A stretch of 64,000 nt of DNA from assembly GCF_900187065.1 (NCBI RefSeq), contig NZ_LT906483.1, positions 1,798,001 through 1,862,000 of the forward strand, in the 5' to 3' direction. Position numbers and translations under genes: made by a program. This stretch comes from Mycolicibacterium thermoresistibile (GTDB lineage: Bacteria; Actinomycetota; Actinomycetes; Mycobacteriales; Mycobacteriaceae). Shown here one piece after another: positions 1-8,718 of the stretch. Position 1 is the first letter of the stretch, and every line of letters starts with the position of its first letter. The notes under the pieces are model-generated. The model saw only the letters and a program-made list of their open reading frames with translations, did no database searches and was not told the DNA's origin.

Positions 1-1469
1 TGGTGGAGCCGAACTGGTCGATCACGTTGATCGAACGGCTCGACGGCGCCGCTGCCGAGAGCAGCGACCCGTGGAACAACGCGGGCACCGGGCATTCGGC
101 GCTGTGTGAGCTGAACTACACCCCGCAACGGCCGGACGGTTCCATCGACACCACCAAGGCCATCCACGTCAACGAGCAGTTCCAGGTCTCCCGGCAGTTC
201 TGGGCGTACGCGGTGGAGAACGGGGTGCTGCCTGACGTGCGCAGCTTCCTCAACCCGATCCCGCACGTCAGCTTCGTGCAGGGCGCCGAGAACATCGACT
301 ACCTGCGGCGCCGCTACGAGGCGCTGGTGACCAACCCGCTGTTCGCCTCGATGGAGTTCATCGACGATCACGACGAGTTCAGCCGACGCCTGCCGCTGAT
401 GGCCTACCAGCGTGACTTCTCCGAGCCGGTCGCGCTGAACTGGACGCAGGACGGCACCGACGTCGACTTCGGCTCGCTGTCCCGCCAGCTGATCGCCTAC
501 GTCGCCGAACACGGGATGACCACGATGTTCGGTCATGAGGTGCGCGATCTGGTCAAGCAGCGCGACGGCGGCTGGCTGGTCAAGGTGGTCAACCGGCGCA
601 CCGGCGCGAGACGGCGGATCAAGGCGAAGTTCGTGTTCGTCGGCGCCGGCGGCGGGGCACTGCCGCTGCTGCAGAAGGCCGGGATCCCGGAGGTCAAGGG
701 CTTCGGCGGGTTCCCGGTCGGCGGGCAGTTCCTGCGCACCAACGATCCGGCGCTGACCGCGGCGCACAAGGCCAAGGTGTACGGACTGCCGCCGCTCGGT
801 GCGCCGCCGATGTCGGTGCCGCACCTCGATGCCCGGGTGATCAACCGCAAATCCTGGCTGCTGTTCGGCCCGTTCGCCGGCTGGTCCCCGAAGTTCCTCA
901 AACACGGCAAGATCACCGATCTGCCGTTCTCGGTGAAGCCCAACAACCTCGCATCGATGATCGGGGTCGGCCTCACCGAGATGGGGCTGCTGAAGTACCT
1001 GATCGGGCAGCTGCTGATGAGCGAGGCCGACCGCGTCGAGGCGTTGCGCGAATTCGCGCCCAGCGCACGCGACTCCGACTGGGAACTCGACATCGCCGGG
1101 CAGCGGGTGCAGGTCATCCGCCGCAAGGGCCGCGGCGGTGTGCTGGAGTTCGGCACCACGGTGCTCTCGGCGGCCGACGGGTCGATCGCCGGCCTGCTGG
1201 GCGCCTCGCCGGGCGCCTCCACCGCGGTGCCGGCGATGATCGAAGTGATGGAACGGTGTTTCTCCGACCGGTACCAGTCCTGGCTGCCCAAGCTCAAGGA
1301 GATGGTGCCGTCGCTGGGTGTCGAGCTGTCCAAGGAGCCCGCGCTGTTCCGCGAGGTGTGGGCGCACGGCACCAAGGTGCTCAAACTCGATCAGCCGGCC
1401 AGCGGATTGCCCTCCAGCTCAACCGAGCCCGCCGGCACCGAACACACCCCGACAGCGGCGACCGGTTGA
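1..1469 (+). CDS. mqo: malate:quinone oxidoreductase, 5' end cut by window edge
   Basis: Membrane-associated FAD enzyme that oxidises malate to oxaloacetate and passes electrons to the quinone pool. The visible 488 residues read as the Mqo family from near the N-terminus: [14 protein letters not shown] is the segment that normally follows the first FAD-binding GxGxxG strand, so only the extreme N-terminus is missing. Downstream family blocks include [36 protein letters not shown] and [19 protein letters not shown]. The C-terminus ends in a short variable Pro/Thr-rich tail. About 235 bases follow before the next gene; I see no gene in them. Confidence 0.95.
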   Translation, partial: VEPNWSITLIERLDGAAAESSDPWNNAGTGHSALCELNYTPQRPDGSIDTTKAIHVNEQFQVSRQFWAYAVENGVLPDVRSFLNPIPHVSFVQGAENIDYLRRRYEALVTNPLFASMEFIDDHDEFSRRLPLMAYQRDFSEPVALNWTQDGTDVDFGSLSRQLIAYVAEHGMTTMFGHEVRDLVKQRDGGWLVKVVNRRTGARRRIKAKFVFVGAGGGALPLLQKAGIPEVKGFGGFPVGGQFLRTNDPALTAAHKAKVYGLPPLGAPPMSVPHLDARVINRKSWLLFGPFAGWSPKFLKHGKITDLPFSVKPNNLASMIGVGLTEMGLLKYLIGQLLMSEADRVEALREFAPSARDSDWELDIAGQRVQVIRRKGRGGVLEFGTTVLSAADGSIAGLLGASPGASTAVPAMIEVMERCFSDRYQSWLPKLKEMVPSLGVELSKEPALFREVWAHGTKVLKLDQPASGLPSSSTEPAGTEHTPTAATG

Positions 1470-1703
1470 CCGCGACGGCAGTCAGGACGGCCACCTTGCA
1501 CCGGGCCCGGGCGGTATACCTCGACGCAGCAACATCTTCCGCGCTGCTGAAGCCGCAGGCCGAGGTGGCCGTCGCGCCACGGACCCGCTCCGGAATCGGC
1601 CGACGAGAGCTCATCTCCGACACCCGGCACGGATTCGCCCGTGCCGGTGATCCATTCATCAAAGGCGGGACCGTCGACGTCCCGGTGTTCACATGAGGGC
1701 GCA

Positions 1704-3623
1704 GTGATAACGACGACCTATCCGTTCAGTGCGATCGTGGGCCACGACCGGTTGCGGCTGGCGCTGCTGTTGTGCGCGGTGCGGCCGGAGATCGGCGGGG
1801 TGCTGATCCGCGGGGAGAAGGGCACCGCCAAGTCGACGGCGGTGCGCGGGCTGGCCCACATCCTGCACGCCGTGGACGGGGCGTCGCTGGTGGAGCTGCC
1901 GATCGGGGCGACCGAGGACCGCGTCGTCGGTTCGCTGGATCTGCAGAAGGTGCTGCGCGACGGCGAACACGCGTTCTCGCCCGGGCTGCTGGCCCGCGCG
2001 CACGGCGGTGTGCTCTACGTCGACGAGGTCAACCTGTTGCACGACCATCTCGTCGACGTGTTGCTCGACGCCGCGGCGATGGGCCGGGTGCATGTGGAGC
2101 GCGACGGCGTGTCGCACAGCCACGAGGCCCGGTTCGTGTTGATCGGCACGATGAACCCGGAGGAGGGCGAGCTGCGCCCGCAGCTGCTCGACCGGTTCGG
2201 GCTCACCGTCGACGTGGTGGCGTCCCGCGACATCGACGTGCGCACCGAGGTGGTGCGGCAGCGCATGGCGTTCGAGGCCGATCCGGAGGGCTTCGCCGCG
2301 CGGTATCGCGACGCCGACGCCGGCCTGGCCCGCCGGGTGGCCGCCGCCCGTGCGCTGGTGTCCTCGGTTGAGTTGCCGGACAAGGAATTACGTCGTATCG
2401 CCGCGTTGTGTGCGGCGTTCGACGTGGACGGTATGCGGGCCGATCTGGTGGTCGCGCGCACCGCGGTCGCCCATGCCGCGTGGCGGGCCGCCGAGAACGG
2501 CGCCCCCGGGAACGGGGCCGGGCTGGCCGTCACCGGGGAGGACATCCGGGTGGCGGCCGAACTGGCGCTGCCGCACCGGCGCCGGCGTGACCCGTTCGAC
2601 GATCCGGGCCTGGACCCCGAGCGGCTCGACGAGGCGATGGCGCAGGCCGACCAGACCGATCCCGATCCGGATCCGGATCCGGGGCCCGACTCCGGCCCGG
2701 GTCCCGACTCCGACCCCGATCCGGACCCGCCCGGCGGCGGGGGCGCCGGGTCCGGCGCCGACGACGGCCCACCCCGGCAGGGTTCGGCGCCGGCGCCCGC
2801 GTCGCGGCCGAGCGGCACACCGTCGGCGCTGTTCAAGACCCGGACGCTGGTGGTGCCCGGGGTGGGCGAGGGAGCGCCGGGACGGCGGTCGCGGGCCCGC
2901 AACCGCACCGGCACCGTGGTGTCGGCGACCACCGAATCGGACACCGGCCACGGCGTCCACCTCTTCGGCACCCTGCTGGCCGCCGCCGGCCGGGCCACCC
3001 GCTCGGGGCCGCCGCGGGTGCGGCCGCAGGATGTGCGGCGCGCGGTTCGCGAAGGCCGGGAAGGCAATCTGGTGATCTTCGTGGTGGACGCATCCGGGTC
3101 GATGGCCGCCCGCGACCGGATGTCGGCGGTCACCGGGGCCACGCTGTCGCTGCTGCGAGACGCCTATCAGCGTCGTGACAAGGTCGCGGTGATCACCTTC
3201 CGGCAACAGGACGCCCGCGTGCTGCTGCCTCCCACCTCGTCGGTGTACATCGCCAGCCGGCGGCTGGCCGGATTCGACACCGGCGGGAAAACGCCGCTGG
3301 CACAAGGGCTGTTGGCGGCCCGCGACATGGTGGTGCGGGAGAAGGCCCGCGACCGGGCGCGGCGCAGCCTGGTGGTGGTGCTCACCGACGGCCGGGCCAC
3401 CGGTGGGCCGGATCCGCTCGGGCGGGCCCGCGCCGCGGCGGCCGCACTGGTGGCCGAGGACGCCGCCGCGGTGGTCGTCGACTGTGAAACATCGTTCGTC
3501 CGACTGGGTCTCGCCGAACAGCTGGCCGGGCAACTCGGTGCGCCGTGTGTGCGGCTGGCGCAGTTGCGCGCCGACGACCTGACCCGGCTGGTCGCCGCCT
3601 CGTCCGATCGCAACGCCGCATAG
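1704..3623 (+). CDS. fused magnesium/cobalt chelatase-like ATPase (BchI-BchD type)
   Basis: A single 639-residue protein joins an AAA+ chelatase I-like half to a von Willebrand A D-like half. Walker A is GEKGTAKST and Walker B is [11 protein letters not shown] low-complexity Asp-Pro repeat linker (encoded about 2640-2740) leads to the VWA domain with the MIDAS motif [10 protein letters not shown]. Such proteins energise metal insertion into tetrapyrroles with a large catalytic subunit. None is encoded here, so the metal and partner are unknown; the following cobO, cobB and cysG suggest cobalt. The GTG at 1704 is preferred over the upstream start at 1641 because GAGGG sits just before it and the conserved sequence starts there. 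It corresponds to Rv2850c as I recall. Confidence 0.88.
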   Translation: MITTTYPFSAIVGHDRLRLALLLCAVRPEIGGVLIRGEKGTAKSTAVRGLAHILHAVDGASLVELPIGATEDRVVGSLDLQKVLRDGEHAFSPGLLARAHGGVLYVDEVNLLHDHLVDVLLDAAAMGRVHVERDGVSHSHEARFVLIGTMNPEEGELRPQLLDRFGLTVDVVASRDIDVRTEVVRQRMAFEADPEGFAARYRDADAGLARRVAAARALVSSVELPDKELRRIAALCAAFDVDGMRADLVVARTAVAHAAWRAAENGAPGNGAGLAVTGEDIRVAAELALPHRRRRDPFDDPGLDPERLDEAMAQADQTDPDPDPDPGPDSGPGPDSDPDPDPPGGGGAGSGADDGPPRQGSAPAPASRPSGTPSALFKTRTLVVPGVGEGAPGRRSRARNRTGTVVSATTESDTGHGVHLFGTLLAAAGRATRSGPPRVRPQDVRRAVREGREGNLVIFVVDASGSMAARDRMSAVTGATLSLLRDAYQRRDKVAVITFRQQDARVLLPPTSSVYIASRRLAGFDTGGKTPLAQGLLAARDMVVREKARDRARRSLVVVLTDGRATGGPDPLGRARAAAAALVAEDAAAVVVDCETSFVRLGLAEQLAGQLGAPCVRLAQLRADDLTRLVAASSDRNAA

Positions 3624-3654
3624 TCCGATCGCAAGGGCCGCACAGGAGGATTTG

Positions 3655-4269
3655 ATGCCGCAGGGACAACCGACCACCGTCCCCGACGACGGTCTGACCA
3701 CCCGCGCCCGGCGCAATCTGCCGGTGCTGGCCGTGCACACCGGGCCGGGCAAGGGCAAGTCCACCGCCGCTTTCGGGATGGCGTTGCGCGCCTGGAACCA
3801 GGGCTTCGACATCGGGGTGTTCCAGTTCGTCAAGAGCGCCAAGTGGAAAGTGGGGGAGGAGGCCGCGTTCCGTCGGCTGGGCGCCCTGCACACCGAACAC
3901 GGTGTCGGCGGTCCGGTGGAGTGGCACAAGATGGGCGCCGGCTGGTCCTGGGCGCGAAAACAGGGCACCGAACAGGACCACGCCGCGGCCGCCGCCGACG
4001 GCTGGGCCGAGATCAAACGCCGGTTGGCCGCCGAACGGCACGACTTCTACGTGCTCGACGAGTTCACGTATCCGTTGAAGTGGGGCTGGATTCCGGTCGA
4101 CGAGGTGATCGAGGTGCTCACCGCCCGGCCCGGCACCCAGCATGTGGTGATCACCGGCCGCGACGCACCGGCCGCGCTGATCGAAGCCGCCGATCTGGTC
4201 ACCGAGATGACCAAGATCAAGCATCCGATGGACGCCGGCCGCAAGGGCCAGAAGGGCATCGAGTGGTGA
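3655..4269 (+). CDS. cobO: cob(I)yrinic acid a,c-diamide adenosyltransferase
   Basis: Transfers the 5'-deoxyadenosyl group from ATP to cob(I)alamin precursors in cobalamin synthesis and salvage (CobO/CobA/BtuR family). The 204-residue product has the P-loop GPGKGKSTAAFG near residue 30, and family blocks FQFVKSAKWKVGEE, DFYVLDEFTYPLKWGW and HVVITGRDAP. A strong AGGAGG lies 5 bases before the ATG at 3655; the TTG one codon earlier would be too close to it. It follows the chelatase gene by 31 bases and precedes cobB, so this is a corrinoid operon. Confidence 0.95.
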   Translation: MPQGQPTTVPDDGLTTRARRNLPVLAVHTGPGKGKSTAAFGMALRAWNQGFDIGVFQFVKSAKWKVGEEAAFRRLGALHTEHGVGGPVEWHKMGAGWSWARKQGTEQDHAAAAADGWAEIKRRLAAERHDFYVLDEFTYPLKWGWIPVDEVIEVLTARPGTQHVVITGRDAPAALIEAADLVTEMTKIKHPMDAGRKGQKGIEW

Positions 4270-4395
4270 GGGGCGCACGGTGACGCGCGCGGGCGCCGGG
4301 TGTGCGCGAGATACCGGGATCTGCGGCATGTCGGCGGGCACACCGGGCCCCGGCCTGCGGGGAGCGTGCTCGCCGCCGGACTCGCGGCCGAGGAG

Positions 4396-5772
4396 GTGAG
4401 AGTCCCCGCCGTCGTGATCGCCGCCCCGGCCTCGGGCAGCGGCAAGACCACGATCGCGACCGGGCTGATGGGCGCGCTGCGGGCCGCCGGGCACCGGGTG
4501 GCGCCGTTCAAGGTGGGCCCGGACTTCATCGACCCCGGCTACCACGCGCTCGCCACCGGCCGGCCGGGCCGCAACCTGGACCCGGTGCTCCTCGGCGCCG
4601 ACCTGATCGGGCCGCTGTACCGGCACGGCACCGCGGGAGCCGACATCGCCGTCGTCGAAGGGGTGATGGGGCTGTTCGACGGCCGCCTCGCCGGCCCCGA
4701 CGCCGTCGCGCCCGCCGCCGCACCCGCGCCGGGATCCACCGCCGAGGTCGCCGGGCTGCTCGGGGCGCCGGTGGTGTTGGTGGTCGACGCGCGCGGTCAG
4801 AGCCACAGCATCGCCGCCCTGTTGCACGGGTTCGTCACCTTCGACCCGGCGACCCGGCTGGCCGGGGTGATCCTCAACCGGGTCGGGTCGGCCCGCCACG
4901 AACAGGCGCTGCGCACCGCCTGCGACCAGGCCGGGGTCCCGGTCCTCGGCGCCGTGCCCCGCACCGACGAACTGGCCGTCCCGTCCCGGCATCTGGGTCT
5001 GATCACCGCCGTGGAACACGGCTGGCACGCCCGCGCCGCCGTCGCGGCGATGACCGATCTGGTGGGCCGCCACGTCGACCTGGCCGCGGTGGTCGCCATC
5101 GCCGGCGCGCGCGTCACCGCCGAACCGTGGACTCCGCACCAGGTGGCGCCCACCGGCGCCGGGGCGCGGGTCGCGCTGGCCGCCGGCAAGGCGTTCAGCT
5201 TCGGCTATCCCGAATACGCCGAGCTGCTGCGGGCCACCGGCGCCGAGGTGGTCGAATTCGACCCGCTCACCGACGAACTGCCCGAACGCACCGCGGCGCT
5301 GGTGCTGCCCGGCGGGTTCCCCGAACAGTTCACCACCGAACTGGCCGCCAACACCGCGGCCCGCGAACAGATCCGGGCCGCGGCCGCCGCCGGGATCCCG
5401 ATCCACGCCGAATGCGCCGGGCTGCTGTATCTGCTCGACGAACTCGACGGCCACCCGATGTGCGGGGTGCTGGCCGGGTCGGCCCGCTTCACCGAACGGC
5501 TGGTGCTGGGTTACCGGGATGCGGTCGCGGTCACCGACTCCCCGCTGCACCGGGCGGGCGAGCGGGTCGTCGGCCACGAATTCCACCGCACCGCGGTCAC
5601 GTTCGCCGAGCGGTACCCGCCGGTCTGGGCGTTCCGCGGCGCCGACGGATCGGCCGGTCACGACGGTGCGGTGCACCGCGGTGTGCAGGCCGGATATCTG
5701 CACGTCCACCCGGCGGCCCATCCCCACGCGGTGAGCCGTTTCGTGGCCGCCGGCACGGCGGGCCGTGCGTGA
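4396..5772 (+). CDS. cobB: cobyrinic acid a,c-diamide synthase (glutamine-dependent amidase)
   Basis: Amidates carboxylates a and c of (hydrogeno)cobyrinic acid using glutamine and ATP. The 458-residue protein has an N-terminal dethiobiotin-synthetase-like ATPase domain (APASGSGKTT, then FKVGPDFIDPGYH) and a C-terminal class I glutamine amidotransferase domain with the nucleophile in HAECAGLLYLL (Cys340) and the late GHEFHRT motif. The GTG at 4396 matches the MRVSAVAVAAP start I recall for the M. tuberculosis protein. Oddly the AGGAGG directly overlaps this GTG, so the initiation site is not ideal; GTG at 4366 is an alternative. A 126-base gap separates it from cobO. Confidence 0.93.
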   Translation: MRVPAVVIAAPASGSGKTTIATGLMGALRAAGHRVAPFKVGPDFIDPGYHALATGRPGRNLDPVLLGADLIGPLYRHGTAGADIAVVEGVMGLFDGRLAGPDAVAPAAAPAPGSTAEVAGLLGAPVVLVVDARGQSHSIAALLHGFVTFDPATRLAGVILNRVGSARHEQALRTACDQAGVPVLGAVPRTDELAVPSRHLGLITAVEHGWHARAAVAAMTDLVGRHVDLAAVVAIAGARVTAEPWTPHQVAPTGAGARVALAAGKAFSFGYPEYAELLRATGAEVVEFDPLTDELPERTAALVLPGGFPEQFTTELAANTAAREQIRAAAAAGIPIHAECAGLLYLLDELDGHPMCGVLAGSARFTERLVLGYRDAVAVTDSPLHRAGERVVGHEFHRTAVTFAERYPPVWAFRGADGSAGHDGAVHRGVQAGYLHVHPAAHPHAVSRFVAAGTAGRA

Positions 5773-5789
5773 ATTCCCGCGGCAACATC

Positions 5790-5795
5790 TAAGCT
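5790..5795 (+). promoter_or_regulatory. -10 element of cysG, leaderless type
   Basis: TAAGCT matches the mycobacterial TANNNT -10 and ends 6 bases before the GTG of cysG. Transcription would start at the start codon itself. No ribosome binding site is present. Confidence 0.6.
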
Positions 5796-5801
5796 CGCTG
5801 A

Positions 5802-7037
5802 GTGAGCGAGAACGCCTACCTCGCCGGATTGTTGCTGTCCGGCAAGAAGGTCATTGTCGTCGGGGGCGGTGGTGTCGCCCAGCGCCGGTTGCCGCTGCTG
5901 ATCGCCAGCGGTGCGGACGTCCACGTCATCGCCCGCTCCGCCACCCCCGCGGTGGAGGCGCTGAGCCGCCAGCAGCCGGGAATCACCCTGGAACTCCGGG
6001 AATTCCGCGACGGAGATCTCGAGGGCGCCTGGTATGTGATCGCGGCCACCGACGATCCGGACGTCAACGCCTCCGTGGTCGCCGAGGCGGACCGGCGGCG
6101 CATCTTCTGTGTGCGCGCCGACGTCGCCCGGGAGGGCTCGGCGGTCACCCCGGCGACCTTCGAGTACGAGGGTCTGTCGGTGGGGGTGCTGGCCGGCGGC
6201 GAGCACCGCCGCTCGGCGGCGATCCGCTCGGCGATCCGGGAGGCGCTGCAGCAGGGCGTGATCACCGCCGAGGCCGGCGCCGATCCGATGTCGGGCGCGA
6301 TACCGGGCGGGGTGGCGCTGGTCGGCGGCGGGCCCGGCGATCCGGAGCTGATCACGGTGCGGGGCCGGCGGCTGCTGGCGCAGGCCGACGTGGTGGTGGC
6401 CGACCGGCTGGCGCCGCAGGAGCTGCTCGCCGAGCTGCCGCCGCACGTGGAGGTGATCGACGCCGCCAAGATCCCGTACGGACGGGCGATGGCCCAGGAG
6501 GCCATCAACGCCACGCTCATCGACCGGGCCCGCGCCGGCAAGTTCGTGGTCCGGCTCAAGGGCGGTGATCCGTTCGTGTTCGCCCGCGGCTACGAAGAGG
6601 TGATCGCCTGCGCCGAAGCGGGTATCCCGGTGACCGTCGTGCCAGGGATCACCAGTGCCATCGGGGTGCCGGCGCTGGCCGGGGTGCCGGTCACGCACCG
6701 GGCGGTCAACCATGAGTTCGTGGTGGTCAGCGGCCATGTTGCCCCGGGGGAGCCCGAATCGTTAACGAATTGGGACGCGCTGGCCAAGCTGTCCGGGACG
6801 ATCGTGCTGCTGATGGCCGTCGAACGCATCGAGGTGTTCGCCAAGGCGCTGCTCGAAGGCGGGCGACCAGCGGATACGCCGGTGCTGGTGGTTCAGCACG
6901 GCACCACCGCGGCGCAGCGGACACTGCGGGCCACCCTGCGCGACGCCCCCGAACGGATGCGCGCCGAAGGCATTCGACCACCGGCGATCATCGTGATCGG
7001 CGCCGTGGCGGGCTTCGACGGTTTAAAGAATTCCTAA
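5802..7037 (+). CDS. cysG: siroheme synthase: precorrin-2 dehydrogenase / uroporphyrinogen-III methyltransferase
   Basis: Bifunctional enzyme of siroheme and corrinoid synthesis. The N-terminal third is a Met8/CysG-N Rossmann domain (KKVIVVGGGGVAQRRLPLL) that oxidises precorrin-2. The C-terminal two thirds is an S-adenosylmethionine tetrapyrrole methylase (VGGGPGDPELITVRGRRLL, RLKGGDPFVFARG, VVPGITSAIGVPA). At 411 residues it is shorter than enteric CysG but of the length usual in mycobacteria. GTG at 5802 has a -10 hexamer but no Shine-Dalgarno, suggesting a leaderless mRNA separate from the cob genes. Siroheme serves sulfite and nitrite reductases; precorrin-2 also feeds the cobalamin genes upstream. 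Confidence 0.93.
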   Translation: MSENAYLAGLLLSGKKVIVVGGGGVAQRRLPLLIASGADVHVIARSATPAVEALSRQQPGITLELREFRDGDLEGAWYVIAATDDPDVNASVVAEADRRRIFCVRADVAREGSAVTPATFEYEGLSVGVLAGGEHRRSAAIRSAIREALQQGVITAEAGADPMSGAIPGGVALVGGGPGDPELITVRGRRLLAQADVVVADRLAPQELLAELPPHVEVIDAAKIPYGRAMAQEAINATLIDRARAGKFVVRLKGGDPFVFARGYEEVIACAEAGIPVTVVPGITSAIGVPALAGVPVTHRAVNHEFVVVSGHVAPGEPESLTNWDALAKLSGTIVLLMAVERIEVFAKALLEGGRPADTPVLVVQHGTTAAQRTLRATLRDAPERMRAEGIRPPAIIVIGAVAGFDGLKNS

Positions 7038-7045
7038 GAGTACTG

Positions 7046-7051
7046 TAAGGT
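7046..7051 (+). promoter_or_regulatory. -10 element of efpA
   Basis: TAAGGT ends 8 bases before the ATG of efpA. The same hexamer and spacing occur before proS. The transcript would have no leader or a 1-2 base leader. Confidence 0.5.
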
Positions 7052-7059
7052 AACGCGCT

Positions 7060-8640
7060 ATGCCGGCTCTCAACGACGCGGACCGCGCAGCGATGCGCCG
7101 TGACGCGGAAGGCGGGGCACGACGTGCTCTCCCAGTCCAGGTAAGTCCGCCGGATATGGAGGGGGCCAACAAGTTGCCGACCTGGTTGCCGTCGCGGCGG
7201 TTCATCGCCGCGGTGTTCGCGATCGGCGGTATGCAGTTGTTGGCCACGATGGACAGCACCATCGCGATCGTCGCCCTGCCCCGAATCCAAGACGAACTGA
7301 ACCTGACCGACGCCGGCCGCAGCTGGGTGATCACCGCCTACGTCCTGACGTTCGGCGGGCTCATGCTGTTGGGCGGTCGGCTCGGTGACACCATCGGCCG
7401 CAAGCGCACCTTCATCGTCGGCGTCACGCTGTTCACCATCGCCTCGGTGCTGTGCGGTATCGCCTGGGACGAGGCGACCCTGGTGATCGCCCGGCTGCTG
7501 CAGGGCGTCGGCGCGGCGATCGCCTCACCGACCGGGCTGGCGCTGGTCGCCACCACGTTCCCGAAGGGGCCGGCGCGTAACGCCGCCACCGCGGTGTTCG
7601 CCGCGATGACCGGTGTCGGCTCGGTGATGGGCCTGGTGGTCGGCGGTGCGCTCACCGAGGTGTCCTGGCGGCTGGCCTTCCTGGTGAACGTGCCGATCGG
7701 CCTGCTGGTCATCTATCTGGCGCGCCGCACGCTGCGCGAGACCCACCGCGAACGGCTCAAGCTGGACGCGGCCGGCGCCATCCTGGCCACGCTCGGCTGT
7801 ACCGCGGCGGTGTTCGCGTTCTCGATGGGTCCGGAGCGCGGCTGGGCGTCGGTGATCACCATCGCGACCGGGGCGGCCGCGCTGGTGTTCCTGCTGGCGT
7901 TCCTCTACGTCGAGCGCACCGCGGACAACCCGGTGGTGCCGTTCTCGCTGTTCCGGGACCGCAACCGGGTGGCCACCTTCGGCGCGATCTTCCTGGCCGG
8001 CGGCGTGATGTTCACGTTGACCGTGCTGATCGGGCTCTACGTGCAGGACATCATGGGCTACAGTCCGCTGCGCGCCGGGATCGGGTTCATCCCGTTCGTG
8101 ATCGCGCTGGGCATCGGGCTGGCGGCCTCGTCGCAGCTGGTGCGGTTGTTCCCGCCGCGAGTGCTGGTGTTCGGCGGCGGTGTGCTGGTGCTGGGGGCGA
8201 TGCTGTACGGCTCCACGCTGCACGCGGACATCCCGTACTTCCCCAACCTGGTGGTGCCGATCGTGGTCGGCGGCATCGGTATCGGTGTGATCGTGGTGCC
8301 GCTGACCGTCTCGGCGATCGCCGGCGTGGGATTCGACCAGATCGGGCCGGTGTCGGCGATCGCGCTGATGCTGCAGAACCTGGGCGGCCCGCTGGTGCTG
8401 GCGGTGGTCCAGGCCGTCATCACCTCGCGCACGCTGTATCTGGGCGGCACCACCGGACCGGTGCAGAACATGGACACCGCGCAGCTGCATGCGCTGGACC
8501 AGGGCTACACCTACGGGCTGCTGTGGGTGGCCGCGGTGGCGGTGCTGGTCGGCGGCGCGGCGCTGTTCATCGGCTACACCGCGAAGCAGGTGGCGCACGC
8601 GCAGGAGGTCAAGGACGCGATCGACGCCGGCGAGTTGTGA
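7060..8640 (+). CDS. efpA: MFS multidrug efflux pump EfpA (DHA2, 14 TM)
   Basis: Integral membrane exporter of the QacA/EmrB (DHA2) type. The 526-residue product begins with a hydrophilic stretch of about 40 residues and then holds about 14 membrane segments. MFS motif A GGRLGDTIGRKR and the antiporter-type sequence AFLVNVPIGLLVIYLARR are visible. It aligns along its whole length with M. tuberculosis EfpA as I recall it, including the C-terminus AHAQEVKDAIDAGEL. The ATG at 7060 is chosen because MPALNDADRA resembles the known N-terminus and a -10 lies just upstream. The gene is monocistronic: its stop codon is inside a perfect inverted repeat. Confidence 0.95.
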   Translation: MPALNDADRAAMRRDAEGGARRALPVQVSPPDMEGANKLPTWLPSRRFIAAVFAIGGMQLLATMDSTIAIVALPRIQDELNLTDAGRSWVITAYVLTFGGLMLLGGRLGDTIGRKRTFIVGVTLFTIASVLCGIAWDEATLVIARLLQGVGAAIASPTGLALVATTFPKGPARNAATAVFAAMTGVGSVMGLVVGGALTEVSWRLAFLVNVPIGLLVIYLARRTLRETHRERLKLDAAGAILATLGCTAAVFAFSMGPERGWASVITIATGAAALVFLLAFLYVERTADNPVVPFSLFRDRNRVATFGAIFLAGGVMFTLTVLIGLYVQDIMGYSPLRAGIGFIPFVIALGIGLAASSQLVRLFPPRVLVFGGGVLVLGAMLYGSTLHADIPYFPNLVVPIVVGGIGIGVIVVPLTVSAIAGVGFDQIGPVSAIALMLQNLGGPLVLAVVQAVITSRTLYLGGTTGPVQNMDTAQLHALDQGYTYGLLWVAAVAVLVGGAALFIGYTAKQVAHAQEVKDAIDAGEL

Positions 8641-8689
8641 TTTCGGCGTGCCAACGTTCGCTCAGCGACCGTAAACACGCCGAAATCAC
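8637..8689 (+). terminator. perfect 14-bp inverted repeat at efpA stop (likely transcription terminator)
   Basis: GTGATTTCGGCGTG at 8637-8650 is exactly complementary to CACGCCGAAATCAC at 8676-8689, with a 25-base loop that itself holds a short CGCT/AGCG pairing. The left arm includes the efpA TGA. There is no U tract, so if it terminates it does so in the U-independent way proposed for mycobacteria. It ends 15 bases before the proS -10 element. Confidence 0.6.
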
Positions 8690-8704
8690 CCGGTACGCAC
8701 TCGG

Positions 8705-8710
8705 TAAGGT
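8705..8710 (+). promoter_or_regulatory. -10 element of proS
   Basis: TAAGGT ends 8 bases before the GTG at 8719, the same spacing as at efpA. It points to a leaderless or nearly leaderless proS mRNA. Confidence 0.5.
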
Positions 8711-8718
8711 GGTCGCCT

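Noticed and set aside
1470..1703. Possible cobalamin riboswitch before the chelatase gene (CAGTCAGGACGGCC near 1489 recalls a B12 box)
   Set aside because: The other conserved riboswitch boxes and spacing are absent and it lies too far from the start without a matching expression platform.
3382..5727. 781-codon minus-strand frame over cobO and cobB
   Set aside because: Shadow of the cob genes, with Gly/His/Arg-rich composition and no start signal.
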